The notes below the pieces were generated by a model. The model was not told the origin of the DNA and ran no database searches. It was given only the letters and a program-made list of their open reading frames with translations. A DNA stretch of 5,279 bases from Phycisphaerae bacterium (GTDB lineage Bacteria; Planctomycetota; Phycisphaerae; Phycisphaerales; SM1A02), in the NCBI GenBank assembly GCA_016873355.1, contig VGXK01000172.1, positions 1 through 5,279 on the forward strand. The letters are read 5' to 3'. Shown here piece after piece: positions 1-5,279 of the stretch (positions are counted from its first letter, which is position 1; each line of letters starts with the position of its first letter). The translations under genes and the position numbers were made by a program.

Positions 1-203
1 TGCCCATGATCCTTCAATGGGACGAAAGCTTCGACATCGGGTCCGACACGCTCACCGGCGTGAACGACGCGGACTACCGGCCGCCGTTCGCGTTCACCGG
101 CACGCTGCACAAGCTCACGCTCAAGGTCGATCGTCCGCAGCTGTCGCCCGACGACATCCGCAAGCTCGAGCAGGCGATGCGCGACAACAAGTCGAGCGAA
201 TGA
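1..203 (+). CDS. Sulfatase (arylsulfatase family), C-terminal fragment
   Basis: This is the last 66 or so residues of a protein whose 5' part lies outside the window; the reading frame is open from position 3 to the TGA at 201-203. The stretch FDIGSDTLTGVNDADY followed by PPFAFTGTLHKLTLKV resembles the C-terminal subdomain that closes many type I sulfatases, where a segment of the form FDVG.DT.TPV..DY..PF.FTG...KLT recurs. These enzymes hydrolyse sulfate esters of sugars, glycans or aryl compounds, usually outside the cytoplasm. The catalytic CxPxR motif and signal peptide would lie upstream and are not visible, so substrate and subfamily cannot be named. The family call rests on the remembered C-terminal pattern and is strengthened by the next gene, which overlaps by four bases and encodes the enzyme that activates sulfatases. 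An ATG at 6 is internal and not the start. Confidence 0.8.
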   Translation, partial: PMILQWDESFDIGSDTLTGVNDADYRPPFAFTGTLHKLTLKVDRPQLSPDDIRKLEQAMRDNKSSE

Positions 204-1393
204 CGGTGATCCAGGTCCTCGCGAGAGCGTGTTGCGGCTTCCTTGCGTCGGCGACGGCGGCGATGCCCGCCACCGATGCATTGCCGCAGGCGGCGCCGTC
301 GAACGGGGCGTCGCCGCCGAAGTCCGCGCCCACCGGCGCGCCCGAAGCGCCGACGCTGCCGGCACCGCCCGGAGAGTCGCCCGCCGGCATGGTCTGGATT
401 CCCGGCGGTGAGTTCACCATGGGCACGGATTCACCGAACGCGTACCCGCAGGAGCGGCCGGCGCATCGCGTGCGCGTGGACGGCTTCTGGATCGACGCGA
501 CGGAAGTCACGAACGAGCAGTTCAAGGCGTTCGTCGAGGCGACCGGCTTCGTGACCATGGCGGAGAAGGCGCCCGATTGGGAACAGCTCAAGCAGCAGGT
601 CCCACCGGAAACACCGAAGCCGCCCGATGAGTTGCTCGTGGCGGGCTCGGTCGTCTTTCGCGCGCCGTCGCGCGTGACGAATCTCGACGATGTCTCGCAG
701 TGGTGGTCGTGGGTGCCGGGCGCGAACTGGCGTCATCCGGAAGGACCGGGCAGCGATCTCGAGGGTCGATGGAATCACCCGGTGGTGCACATTGCGTGGC
801 CCGATGCCGTCGCCTACGCGCAGTGGGCCGGCAAGCGGCTGCCGACCGAGGCGGAGTGGGAGTTCGCGGGGCGCGGAGGGCTCGACGGCAAGGAGTTCGG
901 ATGGGGCGACGAGGCGCATCCGGACGGGAAGCACATGGCCAACATCTGGCAGGGGCGCTTTCCGATCGACAACGCGAAGGCCGACGGATTCTCCGCGACT
1001 GCGCCGGTGAAGAGTTTTCCCGCCAACGCCTTTGGCGCCTACGACATGATGGGCAATGTGTGGGAGTGGTGCGCTGACTGGTATGACGCGGCCGCCTATC
1101 CCGAAGCGGCGTCGAAGGGCGTCTGCCACAACCCGCGCGGGCCGGCCGCGTCGAGCGACGCATCGCGGCCGCACGCACAGCAGCGCGTCATTCGAGGCGG
1201 GTCGTTCCTCTGCGCCGACAACTACTGCCGCAACTACCGGCCGAGCGCGCGGCGAGGCGAGGATTGGGACACCGGCATGTCGCACCTGGGGTTTCGCTGC
1301 GTGAAGGATGCGGCGAGGGCGACGGCTTCGCCGGATCCGCGCGCGCCGGACGCGCGCGTGGCGCCGCGGCCGACCAAGCAATCAGGCGGATGA
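200..1393 (+). CDS. Formylglycine-generating enzyme (FGE/SUMF1 family), possibly exported
   Basis: A 397-residue protein that oxidises a cysteine in sulfatases to the catalytic Calpha-formylglycine. The FGE-sulfatase domain spans about residues 63-372, opening with GMVWIPGGEFTMG (63-75). Central blocks GANWRHPEGPGSDL (174-187), HPVVHIAWPDAVAYAQWAGK (193-212) and RLPTEAEWEF (213-222) closely match the recalled human enzyme, as does MGNVWEW (284-290). The active-site block GGSFLCADNYC carries C338 and C343, matching the two copper-binding cysteines of aerobic FGEs (human C336 and C341), and S335 matches the serine before them. It should therefore be catalytically competent. The start at ATG 200 overlaps the sulfatase stop as ATGA, implying one operon and translational coupling. 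Residues 1-21 look like a weak signal peptide with an A-T-A site at 18-20, followed by a Pro/Ala-rich linker to about residue 62; export is inferred, since the positive charge is poor (only R9). The 3' end overlaps the convergent HD-GYP gene by 12 bases. Confidence 0.93.
   Translation: MTVIQVLARACCGFLASATAAMPATDALPQAAPSNGASPPKSAPTGAPEAPTLPAPPGESPAGMVWIPGGEFTMGTDSPNAYPQERPAHRVRVDGFWIDATEVTNEQFKAFVEATGFVTMAEKAPDWEQLKQQVPPETPKPPDELLVAGSVVFRAPSRVTNLDDVSQWWSWVPGANWRHPEGPGSDLEGRWNHPVVHIAWPDAVAYAQWAGKRLPTEAEWEFAGRGGLDGKEFGWGDEAHPDGKHMANIWQGRFPIDNAKADGFSATAPVKSFPANAFGAYDMMGNVWEWCADWYDAAAYPEAASKGVCHNPRGPAASSDASRPHAQQRVIRGGSFLCADNYCRNYRPSARRGEDWDTGMSHLGFRCVKDAARATASPDPRAPDARVAPRPTKQSGG
1338..1358. other. 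Perfect CG-repeat inverted repeat near the convergent gene ends
   Basis: CGCGCGCG at 1338-1345 pairs with CGCGCGCG at 1351-1358 around the loop CCGGA. It lies in the Pro/Ala/Arg-rich tail of the FGE gene and 24 bases beyond the stop of the opposing HD-GYP gene, so it could help end the leftward transcript. No T-run follows on either strand, so I do not call it an intrinsic terminator. High local GC makes chance pairing of alternating CG likely. Confidence 0.3.
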
Positions 1394-2734
1394 CTTCGGC
1401 CCGGGCGCGTCGCCCTCGGCTTCCACTTTGGGCGCGCTCGAGTAGCGGTCGCGCACCTTGCGGAAGTTCGACTCCATTCGCTCGAATGCGGCGACGACCT
1501 CGGGATCGAACTGCGTGCCTGCGCCCTCGCGGAGCAGCTGGGCGGCCTTCTCGTGCGGCATGGCGGGCTTGTAGACGCGCTCGCTCGTGAGCGCGTCGTA
1601 GACATCGGCCACGGACACGATGCGAGCCGCAAGCGGAATCCGATCGTCGGCAAGTCCGTTGGGATAGCCCTTGCCGTCCCATCGCTCATGATGACACGCG
1701 GCGACGTCGGCGCTCATCTCGAGCAGCCGATCACCGCCGCCGCGCCGCAGGATCGCGTCGAGCGCGCGGTATCCGAGGTCCGGATGACGCTCGATCACCT
1801 TGCGCTCGGCGTCGTCGAGACGCCCGGGTTTCAGCAGGACGGCGTCGGGAATGCCCACCTTGCCGATGTCGTGCATCGAACTTGCGAGCGTGAGGCGGTC
1901 GACCCACGCACCGTCGATCTCCGGATGCTTTTCGCGCAACGGAACGCAGAGCAACTGGCAGTACGCGCTGATGCGATCGAGGTGAGCTCCCGTGTCGCTG
2001 TCTCGATACTCCGCGAGCTTCGCGAGTCCGAAGATGAGCGTGTTCCGCGCGACCACTTCGAGCCGTCGTCGGGCCGTCTGTTCGTGCAGCGAGGAGCGGA
2101 CCCAACGACGCACTTCTCCAGCCACGAGCGCGCAGGCGATGCCGACGAGCAGGATCATCACCGCGTGCATGAAGTGGAAGATGGGATTGAACGGTGCGAC
2201 GCGCGCCGCCTCTTCGGCCGACTGCGGCGGGAACGAACGCAGGTACCACCAGGTGAATCCGACGATGCCCGCGTACCCGGCGGCGCCGATCAATCCGGTG
2301 AGCACGCACAGCAGGGGCCGCAGTCGCAGCACCGCAAGGGCGCAGACCACCGCGTAGAAGAAGATCGCCGGCGGCGTGATCGCCGAGCCGACCGATTCGG
2401 TCGCCGTGCGCTGGAGCACGAGAATGGCCGCGGTCGGCGCAAGCGCCTCGACCACCGCCGTTCCGTACCAGACGAAGTCGTCGACGAGGCGCCCCTGCGA
2501 ATCCGCGCGCCGAGCCGCGGCGAGCGCAAAGAACTCGACCGCTGCGACCACTCCCACCACGCCGAGCATCGAAACGAGCGCCCAACCGCTCAGGGACGTG
2601 TCGCCGCCCAGGTCGCGCAGAATGCCCAGCACCGCGACGATCAGCAGCATGCCCAGCATCACGAGCGCGCGATGCTCCTCGCTGCGTTGGATGGTGCGCC
2701 GGAACTCGAGCGTGTCCTGCGAAAGGTCGTGCAT
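1382..2734 (-). CDS. Membrane-bound HD-GYP domain protein, predicted cyclic-di-GMP phosphodiesterase
   Basis: A 450-residue protein expected to hydrolyse cyclic-di-GMP at the cytoplasmic face of the inner membrane. About six hydrophobic segments occupy roughly residues 22-40, 50-75, 88-108, 119-138, 140-164 and 184-206. No named sensor domain is recognised in them. A short linker leads to an HD-GYP domain at about 230-425. The signature residues are present: E242, R244, D245, T248 and H251 in EYRDSDTGAH; H288-D289 in HDIGKVGIPD; H317; HHERWDGKGYPNGL at 348-361; and ADVYDALTSER at 376-386. The metal-ligand and GYP motifs look intact, so activity is likely. The C-terminal 20 residues are polar and disordered-looking. 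ATG 2734 is chosen because the hydrophobic region starts soon after it, the upstream in-frame sequence is Ser/Arg-rich and unlike protein, and no nearby alternative start exists. No strong Shine-Dalgarno is visible. The gene diverges from comF across a 112-base gap. Confidence 0.9.
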   Translation of the reverse strand: MHDLSQDTLEFRRTIQRSEEHRALVMLGMLLIVAVLGILRDLGGDTSLSGWALVSMLGVVGVVAAVEFFALAAARRADSQGRLVDDFVWYGTAVVEALAPTAAILVLQRTATESVGSAITPPAIFFYAVVCALAVLRLRPLLCVLTGLIGAAGYAGIVGFTWWYLRSFPPQSAEEAARVAPFNPIFHFMHAVMILLVGIACALVAGEVRRWVRSSLHEQTARRRLEVVARNTLIFGLAKLAEYRDSDTGAHLDRISAYCQLLCVPLREKHPEIDGAWVDRLTLASSMHDIGKVGIPDAVLLKPGRLDDAERKVIERHPDLGYRALDAILRRGGGDRLLEMSADVAACHHERWDGKGYPNGLADDRIPLAARIVSVADVYDALTSERVYKPAMPHEKAAQLLREGAGTQFDPEVVAAFERMESNFRKVRDRYSSAPKVEAEGDAPGPKSSA

Positions 2735-2846
2735 GCGCCAGGGATCCGCCGACGAGCAGCCGGTCCGCGGCGAATGATACGGGAATGCTCGGGAAGAACG
2801 GATCGACGTCGCGGGATGGACGCGAGCGTCGGCGATCCTCTCTCGA

Positions 2847-3935
2847 GTGTGGACGCAAGTGCGCCGGATGGCGCTCGAGATCGAGGCGACGGTCATGCAA
2901 CGGCGCCACGCGTTGTGGCACGCGCACGAACTCGTCGTCGACTCGCCGGGAAGCTGGTGCCTGCATTGCGGCCGCACGCTTGCGGTTCGGGCGGCGCCGC
3001 CGTCCGCGATCTGCGACTCATGCCGCATCGCGCCGCCGTCGGCGATTCTCCCGTGGCCGCTCGTGCGACTGGGCGAATACCGGGGCGAGCTGCGGGATGC
3101 GGTGCTCGAACTCAAGAGTGGAACCGACGAGCGGCTCGTCGAGGTGGTGGCCGCGCGCCTTGCGGCGCAATGGCGGGATGTGGGCGCGGCGATCGTGCGG
3201 ACGAGCGGCGGTCCCGGGCCTGCCGTCGGCGCCGGTGCTCGCGCTGGTGCGGGCGAGGTTTCCCTCGGCGTGCAGCCGATTCCAATGCCGTTTCTTCGAC
3301 GGTTGGAGCGAGGTCACGATCATGGAAGATCGCTCGCTCGCGCGTTCGCCAAGGCGCTTGGCGCACGCCCGCTTCGACTGCTTCGGCAGAGATGGGGCAC
3401 GCCGCAATCTCGAAGAGATGGGGCCGGCCGGCGCGACGAGTCGTCGCGGGCCCGTTTCCGGGTTCGGCGAGCGTGTTCGCCAGGTGCCGCCGGAGTGATC
3501 GGCGTGCTGCTTGTGGACGACGTCTGTACGACCGGAAGAACGCTGATCGATGCAGCAGCGGCGCTCCGTTCCCAGGGATGCCGAGTCGTCGGCGCCGCCG
3601 TGATCGCGGTCTCCCACGACGAGCCCGGCGTCGGGCCGGGAAGGGCGGGCGATGACCTCCCGTCGCCAGTCCGGAACGCCAGTGCCGGCAATGGCTTGGA
3701 GTCGGGAGAGGGAGGGCCTCGCAGAGCGTCCCCGCGGTCTGGGACCGACTCGATCGCGGCCTCGGCATCCGGGGAAGATGCGATTTCCGCAGCTTCGGCA
3801 CGGCACCTCGACGATCCGGTGCAAGGCAGCGGAATGCCCGGCACGGGCCCCGACTTGACACTTTCCCGGATCCCGGTATCTTTACCCCTCCGCCTCTGGC
3901 TTCCAGTGGCGGGGTTGTCCTGCCGCCTTCGCTGA
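2847..3935 (+). CDS. comF: ComF family protein (phosphoribosyltransferase-like) with a long C-terminal tail
   Basis: A 362-residue protein of the ComF family, which combines a zinc-ribbon-like N-terminus with a type I phosphoribosyltransferase fold; members are linked to DNA uptake in competent bacteria, though the reaction is not well defined. Four cysteines C38-x2-C41-x14-C56-x2-C59 form the probable zinc site. YRGELRDAVLELK (78-90) is the usual segment after it. PIPMPFLRRLERGHDHGRSLA (144-164) corresponds to the family PVP...RGFN..LA block, with HDH in place of FNQ. VLLVDDVCTTGRTL (220-233) is the PRPP-binding loop with its paired aspartates D224 and D225. The family normally ends about 25-40 residues later; here a Gly/Ser/Pro-rich tail of about 100 residues follows, and its last codons (3850-3935) include TTA, GTA, CTT and ACA, rare elsewhere in this gene. 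The rRNA promoter lies in that part. The start is uncertain: GTG 2847 is used, but ATG 2895 has GAGG at 2883-2886, eight bases upstream, and is a good alternative. Confidence 0.82.
   Translation: MWTQVRRMALEIEATVMQRRHALWHAHELVVDSPGSWCLHCGRTLAVRAAPPSAICDSCRIAPPSAILPWPLVRLGEYRGELRDAVLELKSGTDERLVEVVAARLAAQWRDVGAAIVRTSGGPGPAVGAGARAGAGEVSLGVQPIPMPFLRRLERGHDHGRSLARAFAKALGARPLRLLRQRWGTPQSRRDGAGRRDESSRARFRVRRACSPGAAGVIGVLLVDDVCTTGRTLIDAAAALRSQGCRVVGAAVIAVSHDEPGVGPGRAGDDLPSPVRNASAGNGLESGEGGPRRASPRSGTDSIAASASGEDAISAASARHLDDPVQGSGMPGTGPDLTLSRIPVSLPLRLWLPVAGLSCRLR
3855..3882 (+). promoter_or_regulatory. Predicted sigma70-type promoter of the rRNA unit
   Basis: A perfect -35 box TTGACA (3855-3860) is separated by 16 bases from a -10-like TATCTT (3877-3882, four of six consensus positions). 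The bases after it, ACCCCTCCGCC, give a C-rich discriminator, as is typical of stringently controlled rRNA promoters, with transcription expected to begin near 3889. No A/T-rich UP element lies upstream. The promoter sits inside the reading frame of the ComF tail. The call is from sequence only; the position, 450-490 bases before 16S and ahead of boxA, supports it. Confidence 0.6.
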
Positions 3936-3941
3936 CCGATT

Positions 3942-3963
3942 CTCACGGGTCCGTCACCGTGGG
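3942..3963 (+). promoter_or_regulatory. boxB-like hairpin upstream of boxA
   Basis: CTCACGG (3942-3948) pairs with CCGTGGG (3957-3963), with one T-G wobble, around the 8-base loop GTCCGTCA. It ends 9 bases before the boxA core, the boxB-then-boxA order known from E. coli rrn leaders. Its role in assembling an antitermination complex is inferred from position. Confidence 0.5.
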
Positions 3964-3970
3964 CCGCAGT

Positions 3971-3985
3971 CATCTTTGACAAGTG
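3971..3985 (+). promoter_or_regulatory. boxA antitermination signal
   Basis: CATCTTTGACAAGTG contains TCTTTGACAA (3973-3982), closely matching rRNA-leader boxA elements such as E. coli TGCTCTTTAACA and Bacillus GTTCTTTGAAAAC. In the RNA, boxA binds NusB-NusE and lets polymerase read through terminators in untranslated rRNA. Its place early in the leader of a 16S gene supports the call. The embedded TTGACA is not read as a -35 box because no -10 follows at 16-18 bases. Confidence 0.7.
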
Positions 3986-4013
3986 AACAGTTGGGAACGC
4001 CGCGAGGATGTGG

Positions 4014-4050
4014 CGGCTCGCTGCGGGACTCACGGTCCTGCATCGAGCCG
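4014..4050 (+). other. Leader hairpin, 15 pairs with one C-T mismatch
   Basis: CGGCTCG (4014-4020) pairs with CGAGCCG (4044-4050); TGCGGGAC (4022-4029) pairs with GTCCTGCA (4035-4042), including one G-T wobble. A single C4021-T4043 mismatch separates the two helices, and the loop is TCACG. This is the longest local stem in the leader and a plausible target for a double-strand-specific RNase. It has no T-run, so it is not an intrinsic terminator. Confidence 0.65.
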
Positions 4051-4056
4051 AAAGTC

Positions 4057-4078
4057 GACGACTGTCACAGCAGTCGTC
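4057..4078 (+). other. Leader hairpin, 8 perfect pairs
   Basis: GACGACTG (4057-4064) pairs perfectly with CAGTCGTC (4071-4078) around the hexaloop TCACAG. It starts six bases after the preceding hairpin ends and one base separates it from the branched element at 4080, so the helices could stack. Function is unknown. Confidence 0.6.
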
Positions 4079-4079
4079 A

Positions 4080-4160
4080 CCAACATCCTCCGTGATGCCA
4101 GAAATGGTCAGTTCTGCGAGTCCATGTCATCCGATTCGTCGGGTGGGCATGGGATGTTGG
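4080..4160 (+). other. Branched leader element with a UUCG-capped arm
   Basis: CCAACATCC (4080-4088) pairs with GGATGTTGG (4152-4160), nine perfect pairs enclosing 63 bases. Inside, CATG (4123-4126) pairs with CATG (4148-4151), then after bulged G4147 TCATCCGA (4127-4134) pairs with TCGGGTGG (4139-4146) around TTCG. A small arm at 4093-4110 can form with a GAAA loop: TGA and CCA pair with TGG and TCA, with two bases bulged. A 5-pair alternative is CAGAA (4099-4103) with TTCTG (4112-4116). Confidence 0.6.
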
Positions 4161-4165
4161 AAATG

Positions 4166-4209
4166 CCGGTGGTACTAGCCGACCACCGGTGCCGCGTGCA
4201 GACGCGGCA
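4166..4209 (+). other. Two directly abutting leader hairpins
   Basis: CCGGTGGT (4166-4173) pairs with ACCACCGG (4182-4189) around an 8-base loop. TGCCGCGT (4190-4197) pairs with ACGCGGCA (4202-4209) around GCAG. No base separates the two 8-pair helices, so they can stack end to end. Both are fully complementary. Confidence 0.6.
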
Positions 4210-4232
4210 AGACCGGCCCGAATCACTTCGAA

Positions 4233-4250
4233 GGTGCACTGCGGTGCACC
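4233..4250 (+). other. Leader hairpin with a C(UGCG)G tetraloop
   Basis: GGTGCAC (4233-4239) pairs perfectly with GTGCACC (4244-4250). The loop TGCG closed by C-G is a UNCG-class tetraloop, among the most stable in RNA. It lies about 90 bases before the 16S start. Confidence 0.6.
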
Positions 4251-4309
4251 GCTCGTCCGTCAACGGCCGAGGCGAACGGATCGGGTCGCCAGAGATCTTT
4301 CGAAGCGAA

Positions 4310-4327
4310 CACGGAAGCAATTCCGTG
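4310..4327 (+). other. GCAA-capped hairpin just before 16S
   Basis: CACGGAA (4310-4316) pairs perfectly with TTCCGTG (4321-4327) around the GNRA loop GCAA. The helix ends 13 bases before the mature 16S 5' end, where it could guide 5' maturation or shield early rRNA from misfolding. That role is inferred. Confidence 0.6.
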
Positions 4328-4340
4328 CTGCAACGAACTC

Positions 4341-5279
<939 letters not shown>

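Larger units (their letters stand above)
3889..4340 (+). ncRNA. rRNA leader (5' external region of pre-16S), highly structured
   Basis: This stretch between the predicted transcription start and the mature 16S 5' end contains no convincing protein gene beyond the ComF tail ending at 3935. It holds, in order, a boxB-like hairpin and boxA (3942-3985), a 15-pair hairpin with one mismatch (4014-4050), an 8-pair hairpin (4057-4078), a branched element closed by 9 pairs (4080-4160), two abutting hairpins (4166-4209), a UGCG-capped hairpin (4233-4250), a possible pseudoknot (4255-4290) and a GCAA-capped hairpin (4310-4327). The number of perfect stems is far above what I would expect by chance. The role is inferred to be antitermination, folding and processing of pre-16S; the start and exact boundaries are predictions. 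Confidence 0.65.

Noticed and set aside
431..1381. A 316-codon open frame on the - strand
   Set aside because: It runs opposite the well-supported FGE gene and its product is Arg/Pro/Val-rich with no recognisable motif.
2774..2779. TATCAT on the - strand as a -10 box for the HD-GYP gene
   Set aside because: It lies 39 bases before the start codon, but no -35 element resembling TTGACA is at a suitable distance, so support is too thin.
2735..3115. Upstream extension of the HD-GYP protein by 127 residues
   Set aside because: The extension is Ser/Arg-rich, overlaps the ComF zinc-ribbon coding region on the other strand and lacks domain features; ATG 2734 begins shortly before the first membrane segment.
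1553..3655. A 700-codon open frame on the + strand
   Set aside because: It is antisense to the HD-GYP gene and enters comF out of frame. Its translation is Arg/Asp/His-rich without domains, a typical shadow frame of high-GC DNA.
3018..3824. A 268-codon open frame on the - strand opposite comF
   Set aside because: Low-complexity Arg/Pro/Ser product with no domain, opposite the conserved ComF motifs.
3652..3858. A 68-codon frame with a zinc-ribbon-like look (CKAAEC)
   Set aside because: Only two spaced cysteines are present, no family is recognised, and it overlaps the ComF tail out of frame.
3908..3927. GGCGG/CCGCC inverted repeat as a comF terminator
   Set aside because: Only five pairs, no T-run, and it precedes the comF stop codon.
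3976..3981. A second TTGACA as a promoter -35 box
   Set aside because: No -10-like hexamer lies 16-18 bases downstream, and the sequence is better explained as part of boxA.

Overview
The window most likely comes from a high-GC bacterium of the phylum Planctomycetota. The main evidence is the partial 16S rRNA gene at the right end, which has planctomycete-type variants: ACACTGCTCGG before the 338 site, GGGAGGCTGCAG instead of GGGAGGCAGCAG, and GGGGGCTCACACAAG after the 907 site. A class-level placement, for instance near Phycisphaerae, is only a guess from memory. A sulfatase gene paired with its activating enzyme also fits this sulfatase-rich phylum.

Layout from left to right. (1) Positions 1-203 hold the C-terminal end of a sulfatase on the + strand. 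(2) It overlaps by 4 bases (ATGA) a gene for a formylglycine-generating enzyme (FGE) at 200-1393, which has both active-site cysteines and a possible export signal. (3) On the - strand, 1382-2734 encodes a membrane protein with about six transmembrane segments and a complete HD-GYP domain, so probably a cyclic-di-GMP phosphodiesterase. Its 3' end overlaps the FGE gene tail to tail by 12 bases. (4) Diverging from it, 2847-3935 encodes a ComF-type phosphoribosyltransferase with a zinc-ribbon-like N-terminus, a PRPP-binding loop and an unusually long, low-complexity C-terminal tail. (5) From about 3855 the ribosomal RNA transcription unit begins: a promoter inside the end of comF, a boxB-like hairpin plus boxA antitermination signal at 3942-3985, and a leader of about 450 nt packed with perfect hairpins. 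(6) The 16S gene starts at about 4341 and runs off the window at a base equivalent to E. coli position 994.

How the genes relate. The sulfatase and FGE form a functional pair: FGE oxidises a cysteine in the sulfatase to the catalytic formylglycine. The HD-GYP and ComF genes show no evident functional link to each other or to the rRNA unit. The gene-free stretch 3936-4340 is not empty: it is rRNA leader, and nearly all of it can be drawn as local stems, several capped by UUCG, UGCG, GCAA or GAAA tetraloops. I see no insertion sequence, CRISPR array, tRNA or prophage signal. The most unusual element is the elaborately folded rRNA leader and its promoter, which lies inside the comF reading frame.
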